Positions 34,869 to 44,552 of a DNA stretch of 64,000 nt are shown one piece after another. A program made the translations under genes and the position numbers. Each line of letters starts with the position of its first letter. The stretch's first letter is position 1. The notes below the pieces were generated by a model, which did not search any database, was not told where the DNA came from, and worked only from the letters and a program-made list of their open reading frames with translations. Source of the DNA: Blastopirellula retiformator (GTDB taxonomy: Bacteria > Planctomycetota > Planctomycetia > Pirellulales > Pirellulaceae); NCBI RefSeq assembly GCF_007859755.1, contig NZ_SJPF01000002.1:453729-517728 (forward strand), read 5' to 3'.

Positions 34869-37022
34869 ATGGCCAACCCAGTCGAATGCATGTCTAGACC
34901 TGCTGCCGCGGCCAGTACCCGCCGCTTGACGACCCTCTATATCACCGCACTGAGCATCGTCGCCCTGCTGACGATCGTCGGTCAGCTTTTGATTCGCCAG
35001 TCGATCAACCAGCAACAAGGCGACTCAACGCTGGTCAATGTCGCCGGCCGTCAGCGCATGCTGAGCCAGCGAATCGCCAAGTACGCCCTCGCCCTGCGTG
35101 ATCCCAACGCCAATGATCAAGAGGCGATCGCCGGGCTTCGCGAGAGTCTCCAGCTGTGGGAAAAGTCGCATCAAGCGCTGCTAGAGCGCGACGCCAGCGC
35201 CAACATCGCCGGCGCCAATAGCGCAGCCGTCGAGCAGATGTATGCGACGATCAATCCCGACTTTCGCCTGATCGAGTCATCGTCCCACGCGATTCTCGAC
35301 GCTGCCGACGATCCGGAAAACGTGGCAGCCGCCGTCAACGTCATCTTGCAGCACGAACAGGCCTTTCTCGACGGCATGGATAAGATCGTCTTTCAGTACG
35401 AGCTTGAAGCGCTGGAGCGGGTCAATCGCTTGCGACATATCGAGTCGCTGCTGATGACGATAACGTTGATGGTGCTGCTGCTCGAAGGCTTCTTCATCTT
35501 CCGCCCGGCCGTTGGTGAGATTCATCGTAGTCTGCACACCCAGGCCCAGATGAACGAACAACTGCAGGCCGAAAAGGAAAACGCCGAAGAAGCGAACCGA
35601 GTGAAGACCCGCTTCCTAGCCAAGATGAGCCACGAAATCCGCACGCCGATGAACGCCATTCTCGGCCTCTCCGAATCGCTCAGCGAAGCGGTTCCCGACG
35701 AGCGACAGCGCCGCCAGGCGACCGTGGTGAACGACTCGGCTCGCTCGCTGATGTCGCTGCTCAACGATCTGCTGGACGTCAGCACGATGGAGCTCGAATC
35801 GACGCAGCCCCTTTCGCTCAAACCGTTTCCGCTGGCGTCGCTGCTGCGCCGCACGCACGAGATGTTCGCTTTTCAAGCGCAGCAAAAGCAGATTCGCTTT
35901 CCCCTGACCATCGATCCTGGACTCGACGTGCTGGTGCTCGGAGACGAACTGCGGACGCGGCAGATTCTGGTCAACTTGATTCAGAACGCGCTGAAGTTTG
36001 TCGAAAACGGCTATGTCGAAATCGAGGCGACCCTCTTAAAGCAAGACGAGCGATCGCTCACCGCCCGGTTCTTGGTTCGGGACTCTGGCCCCGGGATTCC
36101 GCCGGAGCAGTTTGAGCGGATCTTCGAGGCGTTTTCGCAGCTCGGTACGACCACCGGTTCGACTCGCGGCGTCGGCTTGGGACTGCACATCTCGCAACGG
36201 CTCGCCCAGGAAATGGGAGGCCGCCTGCAGGTGACCAGCGAAGTCGGCGTCGGTAGCGAGTTTGCGCTCGAGATACCGCTCGAGAAGAGCGACGCCAGCA
36301 TAAGCGAAGAACCGAGCGACGCCGCCGCGCCCAATGCGTATTTGAAGATCCTGGTCGTGGAAGATCTCGAAGCGAACCAATTGGTGCTGCAAGAGATTCT
36401 CTCGCGACTGGGGCTGACCGCTTGCTTTGTCAGCGATGGACAGTCGGCGTTTACGGCCGTTGCCGAGACGACGTTTGACGTCGTGTTGCTCGATCTGGAA
36501 CTGCCCGATATGTCAGGCCTGGACGTCGCCCGCAAGCTGCGCGAGCTGCCGAACGAGAAGCGGCTGTTTATCATCGCGGTTACCGCCCACGCGATCGCCG
36601 ACTACGAGCAGTCGACGCTGGCCGCCGGCGCCGATAAGTTCCTCACCAAACCGCTCTCGCTGGAAGATCTCCGCGATTGCCTCAACCAGGCGCCAACGCC
36701 CATGGAAGCTCCCATTCAAATTTCACCAGCTTTGCGGGAAAAACTAATTTCGCTATTTCTCGAACAGGCGCCAAGCGCCCTCGAAAACCTTCGCGAAGCC
36801 GGTAATTCTCGCGATAACAAACGGCTCGCTTTCGCCGCTCATCGCCTCCGCGGGATGATCGCCTACTTCGACGCCCCGAAATCGTCGAGTTTGCTGGCGA
36901 AGTTGGATGAAGACGATCTGCAGTTGGAAAAAAACGAGATCGATTCCATTCTCCAAGAGGTAGAGATTTCTGTCGCGCAGTTGCAGCGAGAGCTGGGAGA
37001 ACAAATACCAGAGAGCCCCTAG
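34869..37022 (+). CDS. Hybrid sensor histidine kinase with PilJ-type sensor and HPt-like domain
   Basis: A 717-residue inner-membrane kinase. A membrane helix (~20-42) leads into a periplasmic PilJ/NarX-like sensor (VNVAGRQRMLSQRIAK at ~58-73) and a second helix (~193-213). Then come HisKA (H255 in MSHEIRTP), HATPase (NLIQNALKF, RDSGPGIP, GVGLGLHISQRLAQEMGG), a receiver domain (VVLLDLELPD) and a C-terminal HPt-like helix bundle with H658 in AAHRLRG. The phosphorelay could run within the chain and on to the adjacent response regulator. The ATG lies 2 bases after the regulator stop codon, so the genes are translationally coupled. The stimulus is unknown; PilJ-type domains often sense small ligands such as nitrate. 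Confidence 0.9.
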   Translation: MANPVECMSRPAAAASTRRLTTLYITALSIVALLTIVGQLLIRQSINQQQGDSTLVNVAGRQRMLSQRIAKYALALRDPNANDQEAIAGLRESLQLWEKSHQALLERDASANIAGANSAAVEQMYATINPDFRLIESSSHAILDAADDPENVAAAVNVILQHEQAFLDGMDKIVFQYELEALERVNRLRHIESLLMTITLMVLLLEGFFIFRPAVGEIHRSLHTQAQMNEQLQAEKENAEEANRVKTRFLAKMSHEIRTPMNAILGLSESLSEAVPDERQRRQATVVNDSARSLMSLLNDLLDVSTMELESTQPLSLKPFPLASLLRRTHEMFAFQAQQKQIRFPLTIDPGLDVLVLGDELRTRQILVNLIQNALKFVENGYVEIEATLLKQDERSLTARFLVRDSGPGIPPEQFERIFEAFSQLGTTTGSTRGVGLGLHISQRLAQEMGGRLQVTSEVGVGSEFALEIPLEKSDASISEEPSDAAAPNAYLKILVVEDLEANQLVLQEILSRLGLTACFVSDGQSAFTAVAETTFDVVLLDLELPDMSGLDVARKLRELPNEKRLFIIAVTAHAIADYEQSTLAAGADKFLTKPLSLEDLRDCLNQAPTPMEAPIQISPALREKLISLFLEQAPSALENLREAGNSRDNKRLAFAAHRLRGMIAYFDAPKSSSLLAKLDEDDLQLEKNEIDSILQEVEISVAQLQRELGEQIPESP

Positions 37023-37145
37023 AGCTTTCCGAATCGCCCGAAAGCAGTTGACAACCGGCCCGTTGGGGGCTGAAATAGGCGACGACCTACCCCACTGCCC
37101 CATCTGCTTCTCCTTCAATTCCTTCCGCGACGATTCGTGACACCT

Positions 37146-39872
37146 ATGCATCGCGCTTACACTCGCAGTTTGTTCGTCTGCAGTTTGTTTTTCGGCTCTC
37201 TCGCCACTTCGCTATCCGCCGAGGAAGCTTCCTCCCCTTTCATCCCTGGCTACGAGCGGTTTCATGCTGCGGCGCCGCAAGGCGATGTCGAAGGAGGCCG
37301 CCTGTTGATTGGCGAGCTGAACTGCGTCGCCTGCCATGCGGCCGACGCCAAGACGCTCGCTTCGCTTGACAGCAAGTCGGCGCCTGACTTGTCGCAGGTA
37401 GGCAGTCGCATTCGCCCCAGCTACTATGCGGAGTACCTGGCCGACGTGCATGCCGGCAAGCCCGGCACGACGATGCCGCAGCTGATGCGAGAGCTACCCG
37501 CCGCCGAGCAGCAAGCCGCGTTCAAGTCGATCGCTCACTTTCTGGCCGACACCGGCAGCTTTCGCGAAACCCGCCGTCGCGCGGCGTTAATCAACCAAGG
37601 CAAGCGGCTGTATCAGCAAGTCGGCTGCGTCGGCTGCCACAGTCCTGATCCCAGCAAGGGAGACGCGCTGGCCCACAGCAAACCGTTGGGCGATCTCACG
37701 AAGAAATACTCGGTCGATTCGCTCGCCAAATTTCTGGAAGATCCGTTGCATGTTCGCGCTTCGGGACGCATGCCGAGCCTCAATCTCAGCGGCCAAGATG
37801 CGACGGCCATCGCGCAGTTCCTGATCCCCGATCTCGATCCGGCGTTCCCGTCGAACCTGAAGTACGACTATTACGAACTGAATACGCGTGAGCTGCCCGA
37901 CTTCGCCAAGCTAAAGCCGGTCGCCTCGGGCGAAGTTGATGGATTTAGCCTGGAAGTAGCGGCTCGCAAGACGAACTTCGCCATTCGCTACGAAGGGTTG
38001 TTTGAAGCGGCTCGCGACGGCGAGTACGAATTCTTTATTAGCTCCGACGACGGCAGCCGCATCCTGATCAATGGCAAGCAAGTCGCCATCAACGATGGCA
38101 TTCACCCCACTTCGACAAAAAGCGGCAAGGTCCGCCTGGCCGCCGGCAAGCATCCGATCGTGGTCGAGTACTTTGATGGCGGCGGTCAGATCGCGCTCAA
38201 CGTCGAGTACCGCGGCCCGCAGATCTCGCGCCGCGACGTCTTCGCCGAGTTGTCGCTGCCCGACAGCGACGATCGTGAGCAGCCGATTCCTCCCTTCCAA
38301 GTCGACCCAGCTCTCGCCGCCCAAGGCAAAGCCTGGTTCGGCAAAGCGGGCTGCGCCAACTGCCATAGCACCGGTCAAAAAGAGCTGCCGCCGGCGACTT
38401 TCTCCGCCAAGAAGCTGACCGACTTGGATCTATCGGCAGGCTGTCTGGCCGCCACGCCGTCGCCGCAAGCGGCCGATTATCACTTGACCAGCCAGCAAAC
38501 GGCCGCGATCCGCGCCGCGCTGCAAGACTTCTCGGCCGCCAAGCCAGAGCCGGAACTGCTGATCACGCGGACGATGACCCGGATGAACTGCTACGCCTGC
38601 CACGTCCGTGGTGAGCTAGGCGGCATCGAAGCGGACCGCAACGCGTTCTTTAAGACGACGCAGCAAGAGATGGGGGATGAAGGACGCATTCCGCCGCACC
38701 TCAACGGCGTCGGCGGCAAGTTGAAAGCAGAGTGGCTCGCCCACATTTTGAATGACGGCGCCAAAGATCGCCCCTACATGCTGACCCAGATGCCGAAATT
38801 TGGCGGCAAGAATGTCGGTCAGCTCAAAGATGCGTTTGAAGAACTCGACTCTTTGCCAGAGCTGGAAGTGGTCATCGACGACACGCCGGCCCACATCAAA
38901 GCGATCGGGCGAAACATGGTCGGCGACAAGGTTTTCGGCTGCATCAAGTGCCACACGTTTGACGGCGTCAAAGCCTCTGGCGTGCAAGGGATCGACATGA
39001 CCCTGATGACGCAGCGGCTCGACCACACCTGGTTCCATCGCTATGTGACCGATCCGCCCGCTTATCGCCCCGGCACCCGGATGCCAACCGCCTGGCCGAA
39101 CGGCAAGTCGGTGATGAAGAGCATCCTGGATGGCCACACCGACCAACAGTTGGAAGCGATCTGGACGTTCTTAAGCGACGGCCGCAAAGCGGCGAAACCG
39201 TTTGGCGTTGGCGGCCAGGCGATTGAACTCGCTTCGTATGGCGACGCCATCATGTACCGCAACTTTATCGAAGGCGCGGGACCGCGAGCGATTGGCGTCG
39301 GCTATGCCGAACATGGCAACCTGGCGATCGACGCCAACGAAATGCGGCTGGCGATGATCTGGCAAGGTGCGTTTATGGACGCTTCGCGCCACTGGACCGG
39401 TCGTGGCGCCGGTTTCCAACCGCCGTTGGGCGACAACGTTTACAAGTTCGCCAGCGGGCCTGACTTCTTCGCGCTCGCCTCCGAAACGGACGACTGGCCG
39501 AAGGGAGACGCCAAACCGCTGGGTGTGCAGTTCAAGGGTTACCGCTTGGACGACATCCGCCGTCCGACGTTCCACTACCAGTACGACGGCGTTGACGTTT
39601 ACGACTACTACGAAGCGACCAAGACCGACTCGTTCCCGACGATCACGCGTACCATTCGCTTTGTCGGCAAACCAGAAAAACCGCTCTACTATCGGGCGGC
39701 GACCGGCGATATCCAGGACCTGGGAGACGGCCGCTATAAAGTCAACAACCAGCTGACGATTCAGCTTTCGCCCAGCGAAGAGGCGATCGTCCGGACCAAC
39801 AAAAAGGACTTGCTGATTCCCGTACGCTTCCAAGATGGCGAAGCGACCATCCGGCAAACGTACGTCTGGTAA
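37146..39872 (+). CDS. Pentaheme cytochrome c / PA14 domain protein
   Basis: A large exported protein of about 908 residues. The signal peptide ends near SLS-AEEA. Five CxxCH heme sites are present: CVACH and CVGCH in the N-terminal part, CANCH in the middle, CYACH and CIKCH further on. Between the second and third lies a PA14-like sugar-binding domain ([31 protein letters not shown]). The C-terminus (~700-908) is a beta-rich domain of unknown function. The ATG at 37146 is preferred over a GTG 9 bases earlier. A dehydrogenase-like gene follows after 35 bases, suggesting that the pair passes electrons from a carbohydrate-related oxidation. Confidence 0.85.
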   Translation: MHRAYTRSLFVCSLFFGSLATSLSAEEASSPFIPGYERFHAAAPQGDVEGGRLLIGELNCVACHAADAKTLASLDSKSAPDLSQVGSRIRPSYYAEYLADVHAGKPGTTMPQLMRELPAAEQQAAFKSIAHFLADTGSFRETRRRAALINQGKRLYQQVGCVGCHSPDPSKGDALAHSKPLGDLTKKYSVDSLAKFLEDPLHVRASGRMPSLNLSGQDATAIAQFLIPDLDPAFPSNLKYDYYELNTRELPDFAKLKPVASGEVDGFSLEVAARKTNFAIRYEGLFEAARDGEYEFFISSDDGSRILINGKQVAINDGIHPTSTKSGKVRLAAGKHPIVVEYFDGGGQIALNVEYRGPQISRRDVFAELSLPDSDDREQPIPPFQVDPALAAQGKAWFGKAGCANCHSTGQKELPPATFSAKKLTDLDLSAGCLAATPSPQAADYHLTSQQTAAIRAALQDFSAAKPEPELLITRTMTRMNCYACHVRGELGGIEADRNAFFKTTQQEMGDEGRIPPHLNGVGGKLKAEWLAHILNDGAKDRPYMLTQMPKFGGKNVGQLKDAFEELDSLPELEVVIDDTPAHIKAIGRNMVGDKVFGCIKCHTFDGVKASGVQGIDMTLMTQRLDHTWFHRYVTDPPAYRPGTRMPTAWPNGKSVMKSILDGHTDQQLEAIWTFLSDGRKAAKPFGVGGQAIELASYGDAIMYRNFIEGAGPRAIGVGYAEHGNLAIDANEMRLAMIWQGAFMDASRHWTGRGAGFQPPLGDNVYKFASGPDFFALASETDDWPKGDAKPLGVQFKGYRLDDIRRPTFHYQYDGVDVYDYYEATKTDSFPTITRTIRFVGKPEKPLYYRAATGDIQDLGDGRYKVNNQLTIQLSPSEEAIVRTNKKDLLIPVRFQDGEATIRQTYVW

Positions 39873-39907
39873 TCTCCAGCAATCTATCCATACCAAGAGC
39901 GATACTC

Positions 39908-41365
39908 ATGCGAACCATTATCCTGACCATGCTGACCGTTTGCGTGGCCGCCGGTTTTGCGACCGCCGCCGAGCAAAGCGACTATTACAAGATCACCACG
40001 TTTGAGATTCCGGAAGATATCGTTCTGGAAGCAGGCGCCCTCGAATTTATGCCGAGCGGCGAACTGGCCGTCTCGTCGCGGCGCGGCGACATCTACATGG
40101 TGACCAATCCCTTCTCGGCCGATCCGGCCAAAGAGTCGGAGTTCAAACTCTTCGCCGGCGGACTGCACGAAGTGCTGGGTCTGGCCTATCGCGACGGCTG
40201 GCTCTACGTGACGCAGCGGTGCGAGATCTCGCGTTTGAAGGACGAAGATGGGGATGGCCAGGCCGACCTGTTCGAAACGGTTTGCGTGCCGTGGGAAATC
40301 AACGGCGACTATCACGAATACGCTTTCGGCTCGAAGTTCGACAAAGAGGGCTACATCTGGGCGCCGCTCTGCCTGACCGGTTCGTTCACCAGCCAGGTTC
40401 CCTTTCGCGGTTGGTGTTTCCGGATTTCGGCCGATGGCAAAGCGACGCCAACGGTGAGCGGCGTGCGTAGCCCCGGCGGCATCGGCATGAACGCCGCCGG
40501 CGACGTCTTCTATACCGATAACCAAGGCCCCTGGAACGGCACCTGCGGCTTGAAGCATCTGGTTCCCGGCAAGTTTGTCGGCCACCCTGGCGGCAACGAT
40601 TGGTACAAGCTGGCTCCGAACATGGGCCCCCGTCCACAAGATCCCGAAAGCGGCAGCCGCTTTCATATCGAAGCCGAAAAGATTCCGGAATACCTGCCGG
40701 CCGCCGTGCTGTTCCCCTACGACAAGATGGGCAAATCGGCCAGCGGCGTCGAGGTCGATCGCTCTGGCGGCAAGTTCGGGCCGTTCTCTGATCAGATGCT
40801 GGTCGGCGATCAGTCGCACAGCACCGTGATGCGGGTCTTCATGGAAAAAGTGAACGGCCGTTACCAAGGGGTCTGCTTCCCGTTTCTGGAAGGAATCGCC
40901 TCGGGGACGCTGCCGCTGCTGATGAGCGAAACGGGCGACCTGTTTGTCGGCGGCACCAACCGCGGCTGGGGCTCGCGCGGCAACAAGCCGTTCTCGCTCG
41001 AGCGCGTCAACTGGACCGGTAAGACCCCGTTTGAAATCAAAGAGATGCGGGCCAAGCCGGATGGCTTTGAGTTGGAGTTCACCGAGCCGTGCGACGCCAA
41101 AACCTCCACCGCGGCCGACTCGTACCAGCTGACCACCTACACCTACATCTACCAGTCGAGCTACGGCAGCCCCGAAGTCGACCACACCAAACCGACGATC
41201 ACCAAGGTCGAAAAGGTGAGCGACAAGACGGTCCGCCTGTATGTCGATGGCCTGCAAAAGGGGCACATCCACGAGCTGCACTCCCCAGGCGTCACCAGCG
41301 CCGACGGCCAGCCGCTGTGGCACGACGTCGCGTATTACACGTTGAACCAGATTCCGGCGAAGTAG
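39908..41365 (+). CDS. PVC-type dehydrogenase-like propeller protein (DUF7133 type)
   Basis: A 485-residue exported protein with a signal peptide ([19 protein letters not shown]). The propeller resembles L-sorbosone/glucose dehydrogenases and planctomycete DUF7133 proteins: [50 protein letters not shown] and [18 protein letters not shown] short Ig-like domain follows. It has no heme site of its own and sits 35 bases after the pentaheme cytochrome gene, so the two are likely partners, with the propeller as oxidoreductase and the cytochrome as electron acceptor. The terminator at 41419 closes the unit. Confidence 0.82.
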   Translation: MRTIILTMLTVCVAAGFATAAEQSDYYKITTFEIPEDIVLEAGALEFMPSGELAVSSRRGDIYMVTNPFSADPAKESEFKLFAGGLHEVLGLAYRDGWLYVTQRCEISRLKDEDGDGQADLFETVCVPWEINGDYHEYAFGSKFDKEGYIWAPLCLTGSFTSQVPFRGWCFRISADGKATPTVSGVRSPGGIGMNAAGDVFYTDNQGPWNGTCGLKHLVPGKFVGHPGGNDWYKLAPNMGPRPQDPESGSRFHIEAEKIPEYLPAAVLFPYDKMGKSASGVEVDRSGGKFGPFSDQMLVGDQSHSTVMRVFMEKVNGRYQGVCFPFLEGIASGTLPLLMSETGDLFVGGTNRGWGSRGNKPFSLERVNWTGKTPFEIKEMRAKPDGFELEFTEPCDAKTSTAADSYQLTTYTYIYQSSYGSPEVDHTKPTITKVEKVSDKTVRLYVDGLQKGHIHELHSPGVTSADGQPLWHDVAYYTLNQIPAK

Positions 41366-41418
41366 AACTGGCCCGCCGCGTCCGCATGGCAATGCGGTTG
41401 CAATTTTGAAGAAACAGA

Positions 41419-41456
41419 AGCCCGCTTGTCGACGATCTCAGCAAGCGGGCTTTTTG
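41419..41456 (+). terminator. Intrinsic terminator of the cytochrome/dehydrogenase unit
   Basis: AGCCCGCTTG (41419-41428) pairs with CAAGCGGGCT (41442-41451) over a 13-base loop, followed by a T-run. It lies 54 bases after the stop codon of the dehydrogenase-like gene. Confidence 0.9.
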
Positions 41457-41544
41457 GTAGCGGCTGCGAATGGAAATGCGCGCCCCGACGGTAGATCTCG
41501 AGAAGTAGCTCGCCAGGCTTCGCGGATAGGACTATGATCAAAAT

Positions 41545-41793
41545 ATGAATGCGACCAAATATCTCGCTCGAATTCTGGAACCAGTCACTCGAACGATGCC
41601 AATCGACTTTGCCCATCGCTTGGCCAATCTGCAGGCCGATGATGGAATCCAGCAGCGAATCACGATCCTGCGAGCGAAATCCAATCAGGGAATGCTTTCT
41701 CCTGACGAAGATGCTGAATACAAGGAAATGGTCGAGGCGATTGATGTCGTTTCCTACTTACAGGCGAAGGCAAGGGAGGTTCTCGCCCGATAG
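41545..41793 (+). CDS. Small conserved-looking protein (82 aa)
   Basis: An 82-residue protein with an even mix of charged and hydrophobic residues and a helical appearance (LSPDEDAEYKEMVEAIDVVSYLQAKAREVL). I recall similar small proteins encoded just before HNH endonuclease genes in planctomycetes and cyanobacteria; no HNH gene follows here, so this may be an orphan or remnant of such a pair. That link is from memory and unverified. The frame is preferred over the overlapping longer one because the latter has no ribosome-binding site and is arginine-heavy. Confidence 0.6.
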   Translation: MNATKYLARILEPVTRTMPIDFAHRLANLQADDGIQQRITILRAKSNQGMLSPDEDAEYKEMVEAIDVVSYLQAKAREVLAR

Positions 41794-41881
41794 TCACCCG
41801 AAATTTGACTACGGAACGCGGATCATCTACCCTGCCAATCAGGCGCCAACTCTCTTTGATGATTCGAATCTGGCGGAAAAC

Positions 41882-43279
41882 ATGATCGGCACGACGCCCC
41901 TAGGGCTTCTCACGCTCCTTCTGCTCGGCCTGATCTCGGCGCTTTGGACAACCACCGCCAGCGCCGCTGATCTGGAAGGCAAGCGGATTGACGCCCTTGC
42001 GCAGCCCTACCTCGAAAGCGAAACGGTCGTCGGCATGTCGATCGGCGTCATTCAAGGGGATCAAACGATCGTCCGCGGTTATGGCCAACTGGCGGCTGAC
42101 GATCCTCGGAAGCCTGATGAAAAAACGATCTACGAGATTGGCTCAGTCACCAAGACTTTCACGGGGCTGCTGCTGGCCGACGCCGTCGTGAAAGGAGAGG
42201 TGGAGCTCGACATGCCGATCCGGATCGCCTTTACCTCCGCGATCGACGTTCCGCAGCTCGAAAAAGAGGCTCCGATCCGGCTGGTTCACCTGGCGACGCA
42301 CACCTCGGGCTTGCCCCGGATGCCCGACAACATCAACCCCGCCGATCCCAACAATCCGTACGCCGACTACGACGAAGCGTTGCTCCTCGACTTCCTGCAG
42401 AAACACAGGCTGCAAAAGTCGCCTGGCCAGGCGATCGCCTACTCGAACCTGGGCGCCGGTTTGCTCGGGACGCTGCTCGCCGCGCAGCTGCAGACCAAAT
42501 ACGCAACCTTGCTCGAGAACCGCATCGCCAAACCGCTCGCCATGCACGATACGCGAATCGCATTGACCGATTCGCAACAGTCGCGTCTCGCGCCGCCCCT
42601 CTATGGCGACGGGACGCCGGGACATGCCTGGGACTTTGACGCGCTGGCTGGCGCCGGGGCGATTCGCAGCGACGTCAGCGACCTGTTGAAGTACGCCCAG
42701 GCCTATCTCGATCCGCCGCAAGGCAAGCTGGGAGAAGCGATCGAAATCGCCTGGAAGCGGCGCCAGCAGCCGATCAAAAAGAGCGACTTCGCCATGGGGC
42801 TCGGCTGGCACATCGCCCACGACGGCCAGACGCGCTTTCATAGCGGCCAGACCGGCGGTTACCACTCGGCGATCTTCATCAACCGCCAACTGAACGTCGC
42901 CGTCGTCGTGCTGGCCAATACCGCCACCACCGAGATCGACGCTCTGGCCGAGCAACTCGTTCGCCTGGCCGCCGGCGCTGAAGAAGAGCCCCGCGAGTTC
43001 CCTCAGTACGCCAAGGTCTCCGCCGCCGACGTCAAACGCCTGGCTGGCCAGTACCAACTCGCCCCCGGCTTCGTCTTTGCCGTCACCGCCGAAGGAACCA
43101 AGCTGATGGTCGGGCTCACCGGACAGACCACGCACCCCGTCTATCCCAACAGCGAAACCGAGTGGCGCTACAAGGTAGTCGACGCCACGCTTACGTTTCA
43201 GCTCGACGAGTCCGGCAAATGCACCGCTGTCGAGCTGCTGCAGAATGGCGTTCGGCAAACGGCGAATCGCATTAAGTAG
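41882..43279 (+). CDS. Serine hydrolase of the beta-lactamase / penicillin-binding family
   Basis: A 465-residue exported protein. The signal peptide starts at the ATG at 41882. The class C beta-lactamase fold is shown by SVTK (SxxK nucleophile in GSVTKTFTG), the YSN motif in AYSNLGAGLLG, and HSGQTGG in place of KTG. A C-terminal ~100-residue domain is of the DUF3471 kind found in D-aminopeptidase/esterase-like members. It could be a peptidase, esterase or penicillin-binding-protein-like enzyme; true beta-lactamase activity is not implied. The 111 codons upstream in the same frame overlap the 82-aa gene and are not part of it. Confidence 0.85.
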   Translation: MIGTTPLGLLTLLLLGLISALWTTTASAADLEGKRIDALAQPYLESETVVGMSIGVIQGDQTIVRGYGQLAADDPRKPDEKTIYEIGSVTKTFTGLLLADAVVKGEVELDMPIRIAFTSAIDVPQLEKEAPIRLVHLATHTSGLPRMPDNINPADPNNPYADYDEALLLDFLQKHRLQKSPGQAIAYSNLGAGLLGTLLAAQLQTKYATLLENRIAKPLAMHDTRIALTDSQQSRLAPPLYGDGTPGHAWDFDALAGAGAIRSDVSDLLKYAQAYLDPPQGKLGEAIEIAWKRRQQPIKKSDFAMGLGWHIAHDGQTRFHSGQTGGYHSAIFINRQLNVAVVVLANTATTEIDALAEQLVRLAAGAEEEPREFPQYAKVSAADVKRLAGQYQLAPGFVFAVTAEGTKLMVGLTGQTTHPVYPNSETEWRYKVVDATLTFQLDESGKCTAVELLQNGVRQTANRIK

Positions 43280-43301
43280 CGGGCCCAACGGACGTTCGAT
43301 C

Positions 43302-44234
43302 ATGTCACTCCTTCTGCAATGGCCGCACGACGTCGACCGCAGTTCAGATATAGGCGCTGACGTGGAGCTCAGCGAACTGTTCGATCAGGCAACCTCAGCC
43401 GGCGCGATGGTCCAGCTCGATCCCTACGCGAGTTTCTTCGAAATCGCGCAAGGTGGGCGAAAGGTGGAGTTGATACGACGCGGGCGCGGACGTCGGATCG
43501 TTCCGGGGCAACCAACTTCTGATCGCCAGCGGCTGTGGGAGGTGATTGTCCAAGACGACCTCGTCTACTTCCGGCTCGGCCCACTTTTCGGCATTGGGGC
43601 TTACGCCTGTGTGGTAATCGGAGAGGCGGACATCTGCGAGTTCGCCTTCCGCTGGCTCGATGGTCAGCCGCTTTCCGAAGCGGTAGGCGAGATCCAATTT
43701 TGGGATCGTAGTAGCCATAACGCGCCGCTGACAGTTTCACCATCCTTCGCGGCGGAATTGACGCAGAACCCGGCCGTTCTCCAGCCGCCGCAATGCCAGC
43801 ACCACCATGACTACGACGCGGCAGAGATTCGCCAGCTCTTTCGTGAGATGTTAGGCGACGCTCAGTTTCACAAATTCTTGGTGGCAATGCCGCATGACGT
43901 AACGGGACAAAAACTGCGCTATTGGCAACAAGAAGCCTGGGAGCAGTTTCAGACCAACTATCCTGCGATCCGGCTCACCTTTCCCGAATTGGTCGCCATC
44001 TTCCGCATTTGCCAACTGCATGGCTCCGAACTCGTTCAGAAGCAGGTTAAAGTCTTTCAAGGCTGCGTCGACTATGCCCACGAGTATTGGGAGCAACGAC
44101 GCAAGCTCTTCCCCAACGCGCCGCTTCCTCTTTTCTCAACCGAGGGTCGCACCATGCAAAAACAGTCGACCGCCATCTGGTATTGCCCTGAATGCGAGCG
44201 GGTCGAGCGTGAGTCGAAATGGCAAGGCGGGTGA
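43302..44234 (+). CDS. Hypothetical protein (310 aa)
   Basis: I recognise no family. The protein has an N-terminal mixed beta region (~1-150), a His-rich joint (QCQHHHDYD) and a helical C-terminal half. The last residues hold a single CPEC (WYCPECERV), which looks like half of a zinc ribbon. No partner CxxC is seen nearby, so the C-terminus may be truncated or the site may form between two chains. The codon use matches its neighbours. The start at 43302 follows closely on the serine hydrolase gene. Confidence 0.55.
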   Translation: MSLLLQWPHDVDRSSDIGADVELSELFDQATSAGAMVQLDPYASFFEIAQGGRKVELIRRGRGRRIVPGQPTSDRQRLWEVIVQDDLVYFRLGPLFGIGAYACVVIGEADICEFAFRWLDGQPLSEAVGEIQFWDRSSHNAPLTVSPSFAAELTQNPAVLQPPQCQHHHDYDAAEIRQLFREMLGDAQFHKFLVAMPHDVTGQKLRYWQQEAWEQFQTNYPAIRLTFPELVAIFRICQLHGSELVQKQVKVFQGCVDYAHEYWEQRRKLFPNAPLPLFSTEGRTMQKQSTAIWYCPECERVERESKWQGG

Positions 44235-44552
44235 CGTGGCAACGGCGCCCCTGCTTTCTCTGAATGGCGAAAAGGGACTCACGCGAACACCCATAGAGTA
44301 AATTTTCTTTGTAAACATCTCTTTCGTTTTCCTGCAGCGCTTTCCGTCACTAAACACCCGCAATGGGGCATCTAAGGACGTCTTTCGTCCGCAAAAAAGA
44401 ATCTCCCCTCCGCTTTTCGCTTAACGTCACTTCCATTTGGCGTTTACGACCCATCCAACGCCACCCATACTAAGGAATTAGCCCTTCTATTTTTCTGCGA
44501 CGTAAGACGTGTCGTCTGCGCGCTCCATCCAAATCTGACCCCCGATCGTATC
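44235..44552. other. Intergenic region upstream of the DUF1559 gene
   Basis: No gene or clear repeat is visible. The stretch from 44290 is relatively AT- and pyrimidine-rich (TTTTCTTTG, TTCGTTTTCC), as expected of a promoter region for the downstream pseudopilin-like gene. I could not identify a convincing -35/-10 pair. Confidence 0.4.

Noticed and set aside
39884-41392. A 502-codon open frame opposite the DUF7133-type gene
   Set aside because: It has no signal, motifs or ribosome-binding site, and its composition mirrors the sense gene.
41549-41881. An upstream extension of the serine hydrolase
   Set aside because: It overlaps the 82-residue gene, lacks a ribosome-binding site, and the signal peptide begins at 41882.
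41882-43279. A beta-lactamase resistance gene
   Set aside because: The KTG motif is HSG-like and the C-terminal domain is of esterase/peptidase type; substrate cannot be inferred.
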